From Desulfobacterium sp. (GTDB lineage Bacteria; Desulfobacterota; Desulfobacteria; Desulfobacterales; Desulfobacteraceae): a stretch of 64,000 nucleotides of DNA. Both the position numbers and the translations under genes were made by a program. This document shows, piece after piece, positions 43,976-52,543 of this stretch; position 1 is the first letter of the stretch; every line of letters starts with the position of its first letter. Location of the stretch: contig JAQYWC010000033.1 of NCBI GenBank assembly GCA_030145245.1, positions 124,001 through 188,000 of the forward strand, in the 5' to 3' direction. Under the pieces are notes generated by a model. That model was not told the DNA's origin, made no database searches, and was given only the letters and a program-made list of their open reading frames with translations.

Positions 43976-44023
43976 ATTAAAAATTCGTTACGTTTTTTTA
44001 TAATACCCTTCACGGAGACGATC

Positions 44024-44707
44024 ATGAGAGCATTATGGAACAGGATCATCTATTACATCTACCCCCCCCTTTACGACCTGATTGTCCGTCCCCTCCGGCC
44101 CGAGAGGAAAGAGGCCGTGGAGCTGCTCAGGCCCAGCCCCGGGGAAAGATGGCTGATTATCGGATGCGGCACCGGCCTGGACCTTGAAGTGATCCCCAGG
44201 AGCGCCAACATCACCGCCGTGGACATCAGCCCTTCCATGGTGATGAAGACCATTCACCGGGCAAAAAAGACCGGCATGGACATCGACGCAAGGATCATGG
44301 ATGCGGGCGAGATCCTGTTCAAACCCGAATCCTTTGATATCGTCGTCCTCCACCTGGTTCTTTCGACCGTCCCTGATCCCGGTGCCTGCATCCGCGAAGC
44401 CGAGCGGGTCCTGAAACCCCATGGCCGGATATCCATCCTGGATAAATTCCCGGACGGCCGCTTCCCCACCATCCGAAAGCGACCATGGCCTTACCGCATC
44501 ACCGAGACCCTGATTTCCGGCATCGCCCAAGAACTTGTCCCCCTGCTGAAGCAGGCAAATCTGACCGTGGAACAGGAACGGATGGACCCACTGAAAAACC
44601 GGTTCAGAAACATCATTGCGGTCAAGGGAAAGAACAACAAGAATCCCCACATCCTTGAGCCCACGGCCATGGAGTTTTCCGGAGCCGGTCTCGACCAGGG
44701 CTACTGA
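44024..44707 (+). CDS. SAM-dependent methyltransferase
   Basis: This 227-aa class I methyltransferase has motif I LIIGCGTGLDLEVIP near residues 46-60, the acidic end of the second strand in ITAVDISPSMV, and a later IVVLHLVLSTVPDPG segment. The N-terminal YYIYPPLYDLIVRPL is seen in small-molecule or lipid methyltransferases of the UbiE/PmtA-like type. The substrate is not evident. Confidence 0.85.
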   Translation: MRALWNRIIYYIYPPLYDLIVRPLRPERKEAVELLRPSPGERWLIIGCGTGLDLEVIPRSANITAVDISPSMVMKTIHRAKKTGMDIDARIMDAGEILFKPESFDIVVLHLVLSTVPDPGACIREAERVLKPHGRISILDKFPDGRFPTIRKRPWPYRITETLISGIAQELVPLLKQANLTVEQERMDPLKNRFRNIIAVKGKNNKNPHILEPTAMEFSGAGLDQGY

Positions 44708-44820
44708 TAGCGGTTCTTATTGCAAGAGATGAGGCAGGGATCCCTTCGGGCACAAACATCCCCAGGCCACGTTTTCATTGAAAACCCGGAACAAACAGGA
44801 TAAATAGTTCACCAACCATA

Positions 44821-44852
44821 CCGGGCAGACATAGGTAACCGTTTTTGCCCGG
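44821..44852. other. Hairpin in the leader of the 93-aa gene
   Basis: CCGGGCA (44821-44827) and TGCCCGG (44846-44852) form a 7-bp stem with an 18-nt loop, 45 bp before the 93-aa gene, in the 190-bp gap after the methyltransferase gene. No T tract follows directly. It could be a terminator remnant or a leader structure. Confidence 0.35.
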
Positions 44853-44897
44853 GAGTCAGCATAAGTTTTCAATTTAAAATAAAGGAGTGTTCAAGCC

Positions 44898-45179
44898 ATG
44901 CTTGATCTACATGAAGACGACATATTCACAAAGGTCTCAAGATACAATCTCATCCGGGACGGACGCATGATCTACATCGATGTTCACCAGACGATCCAGG
45001 GCAACCTGGCCGCAAGCCATGTGGCCGTTCCCAACCTTGTCAACATCGTTGCAAAACCCGAGCACCAGGGCGTTGGAGAAAATGAGCAGGAGGCGGTGGA
45101 AGACTGCCTGAAAAAGATAAAGGGGCTGAAGGTCGAGGACCTTTTCCCCTCGATCAACGCCAGCAACATCAAATCCTGA
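44898..45179 (+). CDS. Small conserved-looking protein of unknown function (93 aa)
   Basis: A soluble, slightly acidic 93-aa protein with a good Shine-Dalgarno (AGGAG 11 bp upstream) and normal codon use. It has no signal peptide, membrane segment or metal motif; the C-terminal half reads like a helical segment (ENEQEAVEDCLKKIKGL). I do not recognise it. It is flanked by its own leader and a strong terminator facing the kor operon, so it is probably monocistronic. Confidence 0.65.
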   Translation: MLDLHEDDIFTKVSRYNLIRDGRMIYIDVHQTIQGNLAASHVAVPNLVNIVAKPEHQGVGENEQEAVEDCLKKIKGLKVEDLFPSINASNIKS

Positions 45180-45261
45180 CCAGGACAAGCCATAACCCAA
45201 AAAGATTTCTGATTCTCTTGCCAAAATAACGCAAAATTCAGAGGGAATCAGCAAAAACAAG

Positions 45262-45286
45262 CCGGGGGCCCCAAAAGAGCCCCCGG
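45262..45286 (-). terminator. Terminator of the kor operon (also downstream of the 93-aa gene)
   Basis: A perfect 8-bp stem CCGGGGGC / GCCCCCGG with a 9-nt loop lies 19 bp past the korC stop and is followed on the minus strand by CTTGTTTTTG. It can also end the convergent 93-aa transcript. Confidence 0.85.
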
Positions 45287-45304
45287 AAGTCGTTCTGGCG
45301 CTGT

Positions 45305-45853
45305 CTATATCTTATACTGGGATCCCATGACCAGCCCCAGGTCCAGGGCCCTGTTGTTCATGTCGATGAAGTCCTCCGGCACCCGGGTCTTGATCACTTC
45401 CATCACCCAGGCAGGATCGAGCATGTCCGAGATGCCGATCAAGGCCCCCAGGACGCAGATATTGAAGACGATGGGCTTGCCGATCTTCTCCATTACGGTC
45501 TCGAAAATGGGAAGCTCTATCTGCTTTGCATCCACATTTTTAACGGTGGTGACAAACTTGGAATCTGTCAGCAACAGCCCTCCCGGGCGGATGATGGGCG
45601 AAAAAGTGGTGTATGCCTCCTGGGTGAGGCACACCAGGATGTTGGGCTGGGTCACCTCGGGGAAATAGATCTCGGAATCGGACAAAATCACGTCGCTCCG
45701 GGTTGCCCCGCCCCTTGCTGCGGCACCATAGCTCTGGGACTGGGTGGCGTTCATCCCCCCATGGATCACGGCAGCCTCGGCCAGGATGATGGCAGCAGTG
45801 ATAACCCCCTGCCCTCCTGAACCTGAAAACACAAGTCTGGTTCTGTGTATCAT
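45305..45853 (-). CDS. korC: 2-oxoacid:ferredoxin oxidoreductase gamma subunit
   Basis: This 182-aa protein is the gamma subunit of the pyruvate/2-oxoglutarate:ferredoxin oxidoreductase family. The start TRLVFSGSGGQGVITAAIIL is the conserved nucleotide-binding N-terminus, with QSYGAAARGGATRSDVILSD at residues ~40-60. It is the last gene of korD-korA-korB-korC, overlapping korB by 4 bp. The four-gene order is typical of the 2-oxoglutarate enzyme, which fixes CO2 onto succinyl-CoA or runs oxidatively in sulfate reducers. Confidence 0.9.
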   Translation of the reverse strand: MIHRTRLVFSGSGGQGVITAAIILAEAAVIHGGMNATQSQSYGAAARGGATRSDVILSDSEIYFPEVTQPNILVCLTQEAYTTFSPIIRPGGLLLTDSKFVTTVKNVDAKQIELPIFETVMEKIGKPIVFNICVLGALIGISDMLDPAWVMEVIKTRVPEDFIDMNNRALDLGLVMGSQYKI

Positions 45854-46656
45854 CTTTTCCCCCCCGTTGCCCGCTGGATGATCTCTTCATACGCTTCGCA
45901 GTACTCGGGCCTGGTTTCGTCCACAAAGATCCCCCTTGCTATCAGGGAGGGATTCTCCTTCAACGCCTTGGACCCGAGCTTTGCCGTGTTGGCCTTGTAG
46001 AGTTCCAGCATGTTAGTGGCATCGCCCTCCTTATTTTTCCGGCCAAAATGGGTGGGACACTGGGACAGGATCTCCACAACGGAAAAGCCCTTGTGATCGA
46101 TGGCCCGCTTCAACAGGTCCACAGCTTCCAGGGCATGGTAGGTGGTGGTTCTTGCCACAAACGAGGCCCCGGCCGCCCGGGCCAGTTCCACAACGTCAAA
46201 ATTGTTGTCAATTGTCAGGTAGGGAGCCGTGGTGGCCTTTTTGTCAAGACCTGACAAAGGAGAAAACTGGCCGCCGGTCATTCCGTAGATCCGGTTGTTC
46301 ATCACAATGGCCGTCATGTCGATGTTTCTCCTGGCCGCGTGGATAAAATGATTTCCGCCGATGGCCAGGGCATCCCCGTCCCCCATGGGCACCAGGAGCT
46401 TGAGCTCGGGCTTGCTGAACTTCACCCCCGTGGCAAAGGCCAGGGCCCTGCCGTGGATGGTATGGAGGGAGTGAAAGTCCACATAGCCTGAGATCCGTGC
46501 CGAGCACCCGATTCCCGAGGTCATCACGATATCGTTCTTGTTGAGGCCAAGGGCCTCCACCGCCCTTAGGAGCGAGTTCAACACGGTTCCGTGACCGCAG
46601 CCAGGGCACCACATGTGGGGAAAATACCGCTCCCTCAAATAATCCTTAACACTCAT
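45850..46656 (-). CDS. korB: 2-oxoacid:ferredoxin oxidoreductase beta subunit (TPP-binding)
   Basis: This 268-aa subunit binds thiamine diphosphate and an iron-sulfur cluster. It has WCPGCGHGTVL near residues 17-27 and the TPP motif GDGDALAIGGNHFIHAARRN, ending NNRIYGMTGGQFSP. All are typical of KorB/PorB. Separated from korA by 1 bp and overlapping korC. Confidence 0.93.
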   Translation of the reverse strand: MSVKDYLRERYFPHMWCPGCGHGTVLNSLLRAVEALGLNKNDIVMTSGIGCSARISGYVDFHSLHTIHGRALAFATGVKFSKPELKLLVPMGDGDALAIGGNHFIHAARRNIDMTAIVMNNRIYGMTGGQFSPLSGLDKKATTAPYLTIDNNFDVVELARAAGASFVARTTTYHALEAVDLLKRAIDHKGFSVVEILSQCPTHFGRKNKEGDATNMLELYKANTAKLGSKALKENPSLIARGIFVDETRPEYCEAYEEIIQRATGGKR

Positions 46657-46657
46657 A

Positions 46658-47809
46658 CTATACCCCCATTCCCTGGATAACCCGGAGCAGCTTTTTAATA
46701 TCTGTCGGCGTTATCAGTTGTCCGTCTATCCGGTTGGCCAGAAACACCCGTTCAGGCTCGTCCACAACAGCTTTCACGTGACGCATCACCTGGCCCATGT
46801 TCATCTCCACCACGACCACCGCTTTTGCCCCACGGCAGCGGTCCCGGATCAGGGCCTCGGGAAACGGCCACAGGGACTGGAGCTCGAGCACGCCGACCCT
46901 GTCCCCCCTTGCCCGTCGGTTCTTGGCAAGGTGGATGGCCGAGCGGGCTGAGGAGCCGTAGGAGACAAGCACATACTCGGCATCCTCCAGGAAATACTCC
47001 TTATACCGGGTGATGGCCTGGACATTGTTCTCGATCTTGTCCACCAGGTGATGCAACAATCCGTTGACCACCGAGGGATTATTGGAAGGAAACCCCCACA
47101 TGTCGTGGAACAGCCCTGTGACGTTGTAACGGTGATCCCCGCCAAAATCTGACATGGGAAGCCGTCCGTCCTCCCTGGGCAGATAGGGATGGTAATCAAC
47201 GCCCTTGTCCACGGCCGTCCTGAGCCGGTCCACCAGGGGAATCGCCCCCTTTTCCGGTACCACCAGCTTCTCCCTCATGTGGCCCACAGCCTCGTCAAAC
47301 AGGAGGATCACCGGGGTTCTGTAGGTCTCGGCAAGGTTGAACGCATCCACGGTCATGGCAAACACGTCCTGGTGGTTGGAGGCGGTCAGGGTGATGATGG
47401 AGTGGTCCCCATGGGTGCCCCACCGGGCCTGGTTCACGTCCCCCTGGCTCACGTGGGTGGGATTGCCCGTGGAGGGCCCGCCCCGCTGGACATTGACCAC
47501 CACACAGGGAATCTCTGCCATGCAGGCGTACCCAAGGGCCTCCTGCTTCAGGGAGAATCCGGGACCGCTTGTGGCGGTCATCACCTTGTGCCCGGTGAGG
47601 GAAGCACCGATGATGGCGCACATGGAGGCGATCTCATCCTCCATCTGAATAAATTTTCCACCTTTCTGGGGCAGCCTTGCGGCCAGGAGTTCGGCCACTT
47701 CGGTGGAGGGGGTTATGGGGTATCCTGCAAAAAAATCAATGCCGGCATAGAGGGCCCCCTCAACGCAGGCCTCGTTTCCCTGGACAAACTTGATGGTGGA
47801 CTTAGTCAT
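46658..47809 (-). CDS. korA: 2-oxoacid:ferredoxin oxidoreductase alpha subunit
   Basis: This 383-aa subunit carries the pyrimidine-binding and transketolase C-like domains. The segments FFAGYPITPSTEVAE and MTATSGPGFSLKQEALGYA and the VPEKGAIPLVDR linker are typical of KorA. ATG 47809 has AGGA 8 bp upstream and is preferred over ATG 47818; either overlaps the ferredoxin gene. Substrate (2-oxoglutarate versus pyruvate or branched-chain 2-oxoacids) is inferred from gene order and is not proven by sequence. Confidence 0.92.
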   Translation of the reverse strand: MTKSTIKFVQGNEACVEGALYAGIDFFAGYPITPSTEVAELLAARLPQKGGKFIQMEDEIASMCAIIGASLTGHKVMTATSGPGFSLKQEALGYACMAEIPCVVVNVQRGGPSTGNPTHVSQGDVNQARWGTHGDHSIITLTASNHQDVFAMTVDAFNLAETYRTPVILLFDEAVGHMREKLVVPEKGAIPLVDRLRTAVDKGVDYHPYLPREDGRLPMSDFGGDHRYNVTGLFHDMWGFPSNNPSVVNGLLHHLVDKIENNVQAITRYKEYFLEDAEYVLVSYGSSARSAIHLAKNRRARGDRVGVLELQSLWPFPEALIRDRCRGAKAVVVVEMNMGQVMRHVKAVVDEPERVFLANRIDGQLITPTDIKKLLRVIQGMGV

Positions 47810-48023
47810 TTTTCTCATCCTGGTCTGTTAGCACCTCGATGGCAAGATCAGGGCACCTTAATTCACAAAGTTTGCAGCAGATACAATCCTCGGGGGTTGC
47901 TGCAACTACCTTTTCCATGGAATCGAGCTCAAGCACCTGTTTGGGGCAAAAATGGATGCAGATGCCGCAGCCCTTGCACCATTCCCTGTTTATCGCATGT
48001 TCCTTTAGTTTCAGCCTAGCCAT
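47802..48023 (-). CDS. korD: Ferredoxin-type delta subunit (2x 4Fe-4S) of the 2-oxoacid oxidoreductase
   Basis: This 73-aa protein has two CxxCxxCxxxCP cluster motifs, CKGCGICIHFCPK (residues ~16-28) and CICCKLCELRCPD (~46-58). It passes electrons from the oxidoreductase to ferredoxin. It is first in the operon and overlaps korA. Confidence 0.93.
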   Translation of the reverse strand: MARLKLKEHAINREWCKGCGICIHFCPKQVLELDSMEKVVAATPEDCICCKLCELRCPDLAIEVLTDQDEKND

Positions 48024-48149
48024 AAGATCCTCTTCATTAAAAGTGGCGAATCACGAATACTTTCGGTACTCCATAAGCGATTTACATCCCTGTGTCAAGG
48101 CGAAGCGCATGGATTTGCAACTTATCCCACGCCATGGTATGTTCGGGCC

Positions 48150-49001
48150 ATGGAAACAGCACACAACACTCCCCTTGTATCGGCCATCATTCCCACTTTT
48201 AACCGGGGCTGGATATTGAAAGAGGCCGTCCAGTCGGTCCTGGACCAGACATACCACCCCATGGAGATCATCGTGGTTGATGACGGCTCAACTGACGACA
48301 CCCGGGAAATTCTCCAGTCGTTCGGGGATCGGATTACGGTTCTTTTTCAGGAAAACAGGGGGGTAAGCGCGGCAAGGAATCTTGGCATCAAACACAGCCA
48401 GGGGGAGCTGATCGCCCTTCTCGACTCTGACGATCTCTGGACCCCGGACAAGATCGCCTGCCAGGTGGATTTTTTCTGCAATAACCCGGAGGCCGTGATC
48501 TGCCAGACCGAAGAGATCTGGATCCGGAACGGCAAAAGGGTCAATCCCAAAAACAAGCACAAAAAGCTTTCAGGAATGATCTTCGAGCCCTCCCTGGAAC
48601 TCTGCCTTGTGAGCCCTTCGGCCGTGATGATCCAAAGATCCCTGTTTGAGTTGAAGGGTTTTTTTGACGAAGCGCTTCCCGCCTGCGAAGATTACGATCT
48701 CTGGCTGAGAATCGCAACCACCCATGCCATTGAACTGATCGACCGGCCCTGTACCATAAAGAGGGGGGGGCATGACGACCAGCTCTCAAGCCACCACTCC
48801 CTGGACAAATACAGAATCCGCGCCATTGAGAAGCTGTTGAAATCCGACAGCCTGACCCAAGACCAGCGGGAAAAAGCCCTGAAGATCTACCGTTCAAAAG
48901 CCCGGATCTATGGCCAGGGATGCATCAAACGCGGCAGAACAGACGAGGGCAACCGGTATCTTGCAAAAGGCAACGCGTCTGCACCTGGGGACAGATTTTA
49001 A
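48150..49001 (+). CDS. Family 2 glycosyltransferase (C-terminus ends in a REP-like repeat)
   Basis: This 283-aa GT-A glycosyltransferase has the N-terminal VSAIIPTFNRGWILKEAVQS, VVDDGSTDDTRE and the DxD-like LLDSDDLWTPDK (residues ~90-101). It probably adds a sugar to a surface polysaccharide or glycoprotein; donor and acceptor are unknown. The final residues GDRF and the TAA stop are encoded by a GGGGACAGATTTTAA repeat (from 48987), so the original C-terminus has been replaced. It is divergent from the kor operon. Confidence 0.88.
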   Translation: METAHNTPLVSAIIPTFNRGWILKEAVQSVLDQTYHPMEIIVVDDGSTDDTREILQSFGDRITVLFQENRGVSAARNLGIKHSQGELIALLDSDDLWTPDKIACQVDFFCNNPEAVICQTEEIWIRNGKRVNPKNKHKKLSGMIFEPSLELCLVSPSAVMIQRSLFELKGFFDEALPACEDYDLWLRIATTHAIELIDRPCTIKRGGHDDQLSSHHSLDKYRIRAIEKLLKSDSLTQDQREKALKIYRSKARIYGQGCIKRGRTDEGNRYLAKGNASAPGDRF

Positions 49002-49071
49002 ATCTAACTATTGGGGGCAGATTTAACTATTGGGGACAGATTTTAAATCTGTCCCCGAACTTGCTGTCCCC
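48987..49071. repeat. REP-like palindromes (GGGGACAGATTT family), 3' of glycosyltransferase
   Basis: Three partial or full units: GGGGACAGATTTTAAATCT (48987-49005), a degenerate GGGGGCAGATTT (49014-49025), and a complete 25-bp near-palindrome at 49032-49056, followed by CTGTCCCC (49064-49071). The first unit overlaps the end of the glycosyltransferase gene. The array fills the convergent gap toward the FapA-type gene. Confidence 0.9.
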
Positions 49072-49086
49072 GAACTAATCTTTCAC

Positions 49087-51537
49087 CTATAGACTTGAGA
49101 GCACCATTTCATGAAACGAGATTCCGCCCTCACCGTTGGACTCCCTTTTCACCTCCAGGACCCTCATCCTTGAGATGGACTCATTGATCCTCATGACACT
49201 GTTCGGCCCCTCGATAAGGGTTTCCGGCATGGCACGCTTGGCAATGATCACCTGGGGCACGCCCTCTGTTTTTCGGGAAAATTCACGCAATCCGTTTTTT
49301 TCATTGACCAGGGCCTTGTTATTCTCCTCCAGGGTTGAGATCCGCCGTTTCCGATCCTGAATATCCTGGACAAGGATGTCCTGGCGCTGGAACGCCTGGT
49401 CAAGGCTCTGTTCGGCAGACTGGGCCTCCTTGTGAATCTTTCTCACTTTCTTGGACAGCTTGCCAAGCTCCAGCAGATCGTTGGACTCCTTGAGGGTTAC
49501 CATCTGCTTTTCTATTTTTCTCAGTTCCACCTGGAACCGGTCCTGGACATAGGCAAACTCGGAGATCTTCACATGAAGTTCCTGGTCTTCGGTTTCAAGG
49601 GCCAGGATCTCGGCCTTGAACCCGCCGATCCGGTCCATGTTTTTCTTAAGCCGCTTCTTAACCTCTGCCACAAGCTCCTTGACATGGTCGTCCACCCCCA
49701 CCCTGAGCCGTGTGGGTGATGAGGTCTCGGTCCCGATGTGAACGGCCTGGACCCCCCGTTTAGCAACAATGCTGGATGCAATGATATTACCGGTCTGGTT
49801 GACACACTCTCCGCTCAAAAGGACCTTTGAATCGATGATCTCCTTCTGAACGATGAGATCGCCAAAAGCCCGTATTACGGAATTATTCACGTATTTGGCC
49901 TGGACATTGCCCTGGACCCTGATGAGCTTGGCATCAATGATCCCCGCCTCAACGTTGAGATCCCCGGTGAGCTCAATATCGGCACCCTCGATCTGGCCTG
50001 CGGTCAGGTTTGCCCCCCGGATACTGAACCCCTCCTTGACCACTCCGGCCACCACGATGTTGCCTTCAAAACGGACGTTCCCGGTCTCAAAGTCCACATC
50101 CCCTTCGATCTTAAGCTCTGAAAAAACCGAGACATTACCCATGGCATCCAGGTGGGGCTGGCCATCGGAATCGGCATATACCTGAAGCCCGTCATCGGAG
50201 AACCGGGTTCCGGCACCTGCATTGAACATCACATCAACGGCTTCGGCCACGGGCATCTCAAGACCGGTAATATCAGTACCGGACCGGCCCTCCCGGGCGG
50301 CTGTTTTCTCAGCAAGCAGCACCCCGGTCTGGACAAAAGGGATGTTCCCCCGGTCCCTGAAATCGATGCTGCCGTCCGGCAGGACCTTACCCGGGTTACG
50401 GAATTCGCTCTCAAAGTGATACTTGACGCTGGCATCAACCGGCATTTGGGGCTCAATGCCCTGGGCGATGACAAAGGGATCTCCTTCAGGGGTTGCCATG
50501 GAAAGCCAGGTTTTTATCAGGGAGTCTTCCTTGATACCGACGCAGATCTCCTGCTCGCCCAGGGATTCCTTGATAGCTTCGATTGTCAACAGGTCGGTAT
50601 CGGACTTTTTTAATCGTGCAAACGCCTTCAGCCGGTCCTCCGAAACCGTGATCTCAAAATAGTCGGACAGCTGATACTCCCCGGGAATTTCATCCGAAGC
50701 AGGTTTGCCCAGCTTCGATCCCTGGGCAATGGCCTCGGCAAACAGCAGGGAAAACATCTGGTCCATGGGCCCCCGAAATTGGGAGGGCGCCGGCGCCGCC
50801 TTTACCTGGTCATAGGCCATGGCCTCAAGCTGGATACCGTGGTCGCCACAGGCCCGGTTCAAAAGTGTGAGCGAAAAATCGGAAAGGGCCTGGAACTCCC
50901 CTATAAAGAGTTCAGGGGACGCTTGCGCGCCATGGCGCTCCACAACCTTGCCCAGGGTCAAGGGTCGGTCGGGATCCCCCCCGGCCCTTGACCGGCTCCT
51001 GGATTTCAACACCCTGATTTGCTTTGTTTTGGCCTCGATCTGGGAGGTAAAATAATCATCCCGTTTTTTAAAGGTCTTTGCCAGCTTGTACATTTGCCGG
51101 TTCTGACGCTCGGTGACCTTGATAAGGTTTGCCCGTTTTTTCTTTTGGAGATGGGCCCTCAGACACTGATCGACTTGCAGGGAAAGATTCTCTTCGGTAA
51201 AAGGGATGGATAGGCACCCGTGAACTTCGGCTCTGTTGACAGCCCCAATGACCGTCTCTATCTCAGAGGGATCGGTGATGATAATCCTCTGGGTAAGGGG
51301 AGAGATGAGCTTTGCCTTTTCAAGGATTTGGTCGCCATCCATCTTGGGCATCCTAAAACTTGAAATCACCAGGGAAAAAGGCGCCGATTCCCTGGATTTA
51401 AGAAGAGCTAAGGCCTCAAGGGAGGAGGTTTCGCACCGCACCTGATGGCCGGCCCGGATCAACGTGGCCTCGATCATCTTCCGAAGGGCTTGGTCGTGTT
51501 CAATTACAAGTATCTCGTGTTCAGCTTTATCTGCCAT
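49087..51537 (-). CDS. Pseudo-receiver + FapA (DUF342) domain protein
   Basis: This 816-aa protein starts with a receiver-like domain (about 7-115). Its phospho-acceptor position is Ser60 (LVISSFRMPKMDG), the acidic pair is changed (VIEHDQ) and the conserved Lys is Ile111 (LSIPF), so it cannot be phosphorylated in the usual way. A helical linker (about 120-200) leads to a FapA/DUF342 region (about 200-630) rich in beta-helix repeats such as GNVRFEGNIVVAGVVKEGFS and GDLNVEAGIIDAKL. A C-terminal coiled coil (about 640-760) follows. FapA proteins are linked to flagellar number or polar placement and to other surface functions. The role here is unknown. Confidence 0.85.
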   Translation of the reverse strand: MADKAEHEILVIEHDQALRKMIEATLIRAGHQVRCETSSLEALALLKSRESAPFSLVISSFRMPKMDGDQILEKAKLISPLTQRIIITDPSEIETVIGAVNRAEVHGCLSIPFTEENLSLQVDQCLRAHLQKKKRANLIKVTERQNRQMYKLAKTFKKRDDYFTSQIEAKTKQIRVLKSRSRSRAGGDPDRPLTLGKVVERHGAQASPELFIGEFQALSDFSLTLLNRACGDHGIQLEAMAYDQVKAAPAPSQFRGPMDQMFSLLFAEAIAQGSKLGKPASDEIPGEYQLSDYFEITVSEDRLKAFARLKKSDTDLLTIEAIKESLGEQEICVGIKEDSLIKTWLSMATPEGDPFVIAQGIEPQMPVDASVKYHFESEFRNPGKVLPDGSIDFRDRGNIPFVQTGVLLAEKTAAREGRSGTDITGLEMPVAEAVDVMFNAGAGTRFSDDGLQVYADSDGQPHLDAMGNVSVFSELKIEGDVDFETGNVRFEGNIVVAGVVKEGFSIRGANLTAGQIEGADIELTGDLNVEAGIIDAKLIRVQGNVQAKYVNNSVIRAFGDLIVQKEIIDSKVLLSGECVNQTGNIIASSIVAKRGVQAVHIGTETSSPTRLRVGVDDHVKELVAEVKKRLKKNMDRIGGFKAEILALETEDQELHVKISEFAYVQDRFQVELRKIEKQMVTLKESNDLLELGKLSKKVRKIHKEAQSAEQSLDQAFQRQDILVQDIQDRKRRISTLEENNKALVNEKNGLREFSRKTEGVPQVIIAKRAMPETLIEGPNSVMRINESISRMRVLEVKRESNGEGGISFHEMVLSSL

Positions 51538-51609
51538 ACCCCACCATTGTTAAACGTTCCGAACGACCGTCAGCCGCCCCCTATTTATCATCTCTTTCCC
51601 TGTAATTGA

Positions 51610-52344
51610 TCAAGCACTCCCGGGCATGGAGAATCCATTTCTTGCGGCAAGATCCTGAAACTGTTCAAGCAGCTCACCCATGAACGCACCATGGAACGCT
51701 TCCAGTTTCTCCCGGGTCAAAAGGCCGTTCTCCTGAAGGATGGTTTCCAGGCGTTGCCGGGATCTGTTTTCCCGGTTGCCTGCCATGGCCTTCCCCCCAT
51801 CGATCTTGCCGGTCAGCGACGCTATCTCCCTGTCCAGCTGCTCAATGACCTTTTGGTTGGACTCCGCCTTCTCCTTGAGGTCGCAGTTGAGCATATACAA
51901 TTTGGCGTTCTGGTCCTTTGCAAGGCGGAGCAGCCGCTCGTTTTCCCGGGATACCTCATAATGGGAAAGTCCTGAACGCAGCGTATTGAGAAATTCCTCG
52001 CTGTCCCAGGGTTTTGAAATATAACGATGGATAGACCCCCTGTTCACGGCATCGATAATCGCATCCATATCAGAATATCCGGTCACAAGCACCCGAACCG
52101 TATCCGGGGTTATCTCCCTTGCTTTTTCCAGGAATTCATACCCTTTCATGCCGGGCATCCGCTGGTTCGAAATGATGAGTGAAAACCGAATGGAAGCTTT
52201 TTGAATCTTTTCGATCCCTTCGGCGCCGCTGGCGGCACAGACGATGTCAACACCAAGGGTTTCCACGATCTTCCCGATGGCCTTTGCCACCTCATCCTCC
52301 TCATCATCAACCACGAGGATGGTGTGGTTAAATTTCTCTTCCAT
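51610..52344 (-). CDS. Pseudo-receiver protein with coiled-coil tail (phospho-Asp replaced by Asn)
   Basis: This 244-aa protein has a receiver domain (about 8-125) that keeps the DDEE acidic cluster, the Thr (LVTGYSD) and the Lys (YISKPW), but the phospho-acceptor is Asn60 (LIISNQRMPGMKG, codon AAC). The tail (about 130-245) is a coiled coil without a known output domain. It lies 72 bp upstream of the FapA-type pseudo-receiver gene on the same strand; the two probably work together. Confidence 0.85.
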   Translation of the reverse strand: MEEKFNHTILVVDDEEDEVAKAIGKIVETLGVDIVCAASGAEGIEKIQKASIRFSLIISNQRMPGMKGYEFLEKAREITPDTVRVLVTGYSDMDAIIDAVNRGSIHRYISKPWDSEEFLNTLRSGLSHYEVSRENERLLRLAKDQNAKLYMLNCDLKEKAESNQKVIEQLDREIASLTGKIDGGKAMAGNRENRSRQRLETILQENGLLTREKLEAFHGAFMGELLEQFQDLAARNGFSMPGSA

Positions 52345-52543
52345 TCAATCTCCTGTCTCCCGTGGGTCAACGGGCAGGATAGCGTTAAACACGCTTTCCT
52401 TGCCAAACTCTCACTTCACCTGGATCCTGCAGTCATCAATCTGATATAATCGGACAACTTCGCGTATTTCTCAAGTAGCAATTCAAAATTATTGTACACT
52501 TCAGGAAATAAATATCAACCTTAAAAAGATGGGTTAAACAGGC
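52345..52543. other. Gap between hrpA and the pseudo-receiver pair
   Basis: About 200 bp downstream of hrpA and upstream of the pseudo-receiver genes (both minus strand). No hairpin terminator or sigma-54 promoter was recognised; the promoter of the pseudo-receiver pair should be here. Confidence 0.45.

Noticed and set aside
43966-44004. TTGACA and TATAAT upstream of the methyltransferase gene as a sigma-70 promoter
   Set aside because: The boxes are 27 bp apart, far beyond the usable 16-18 bp.
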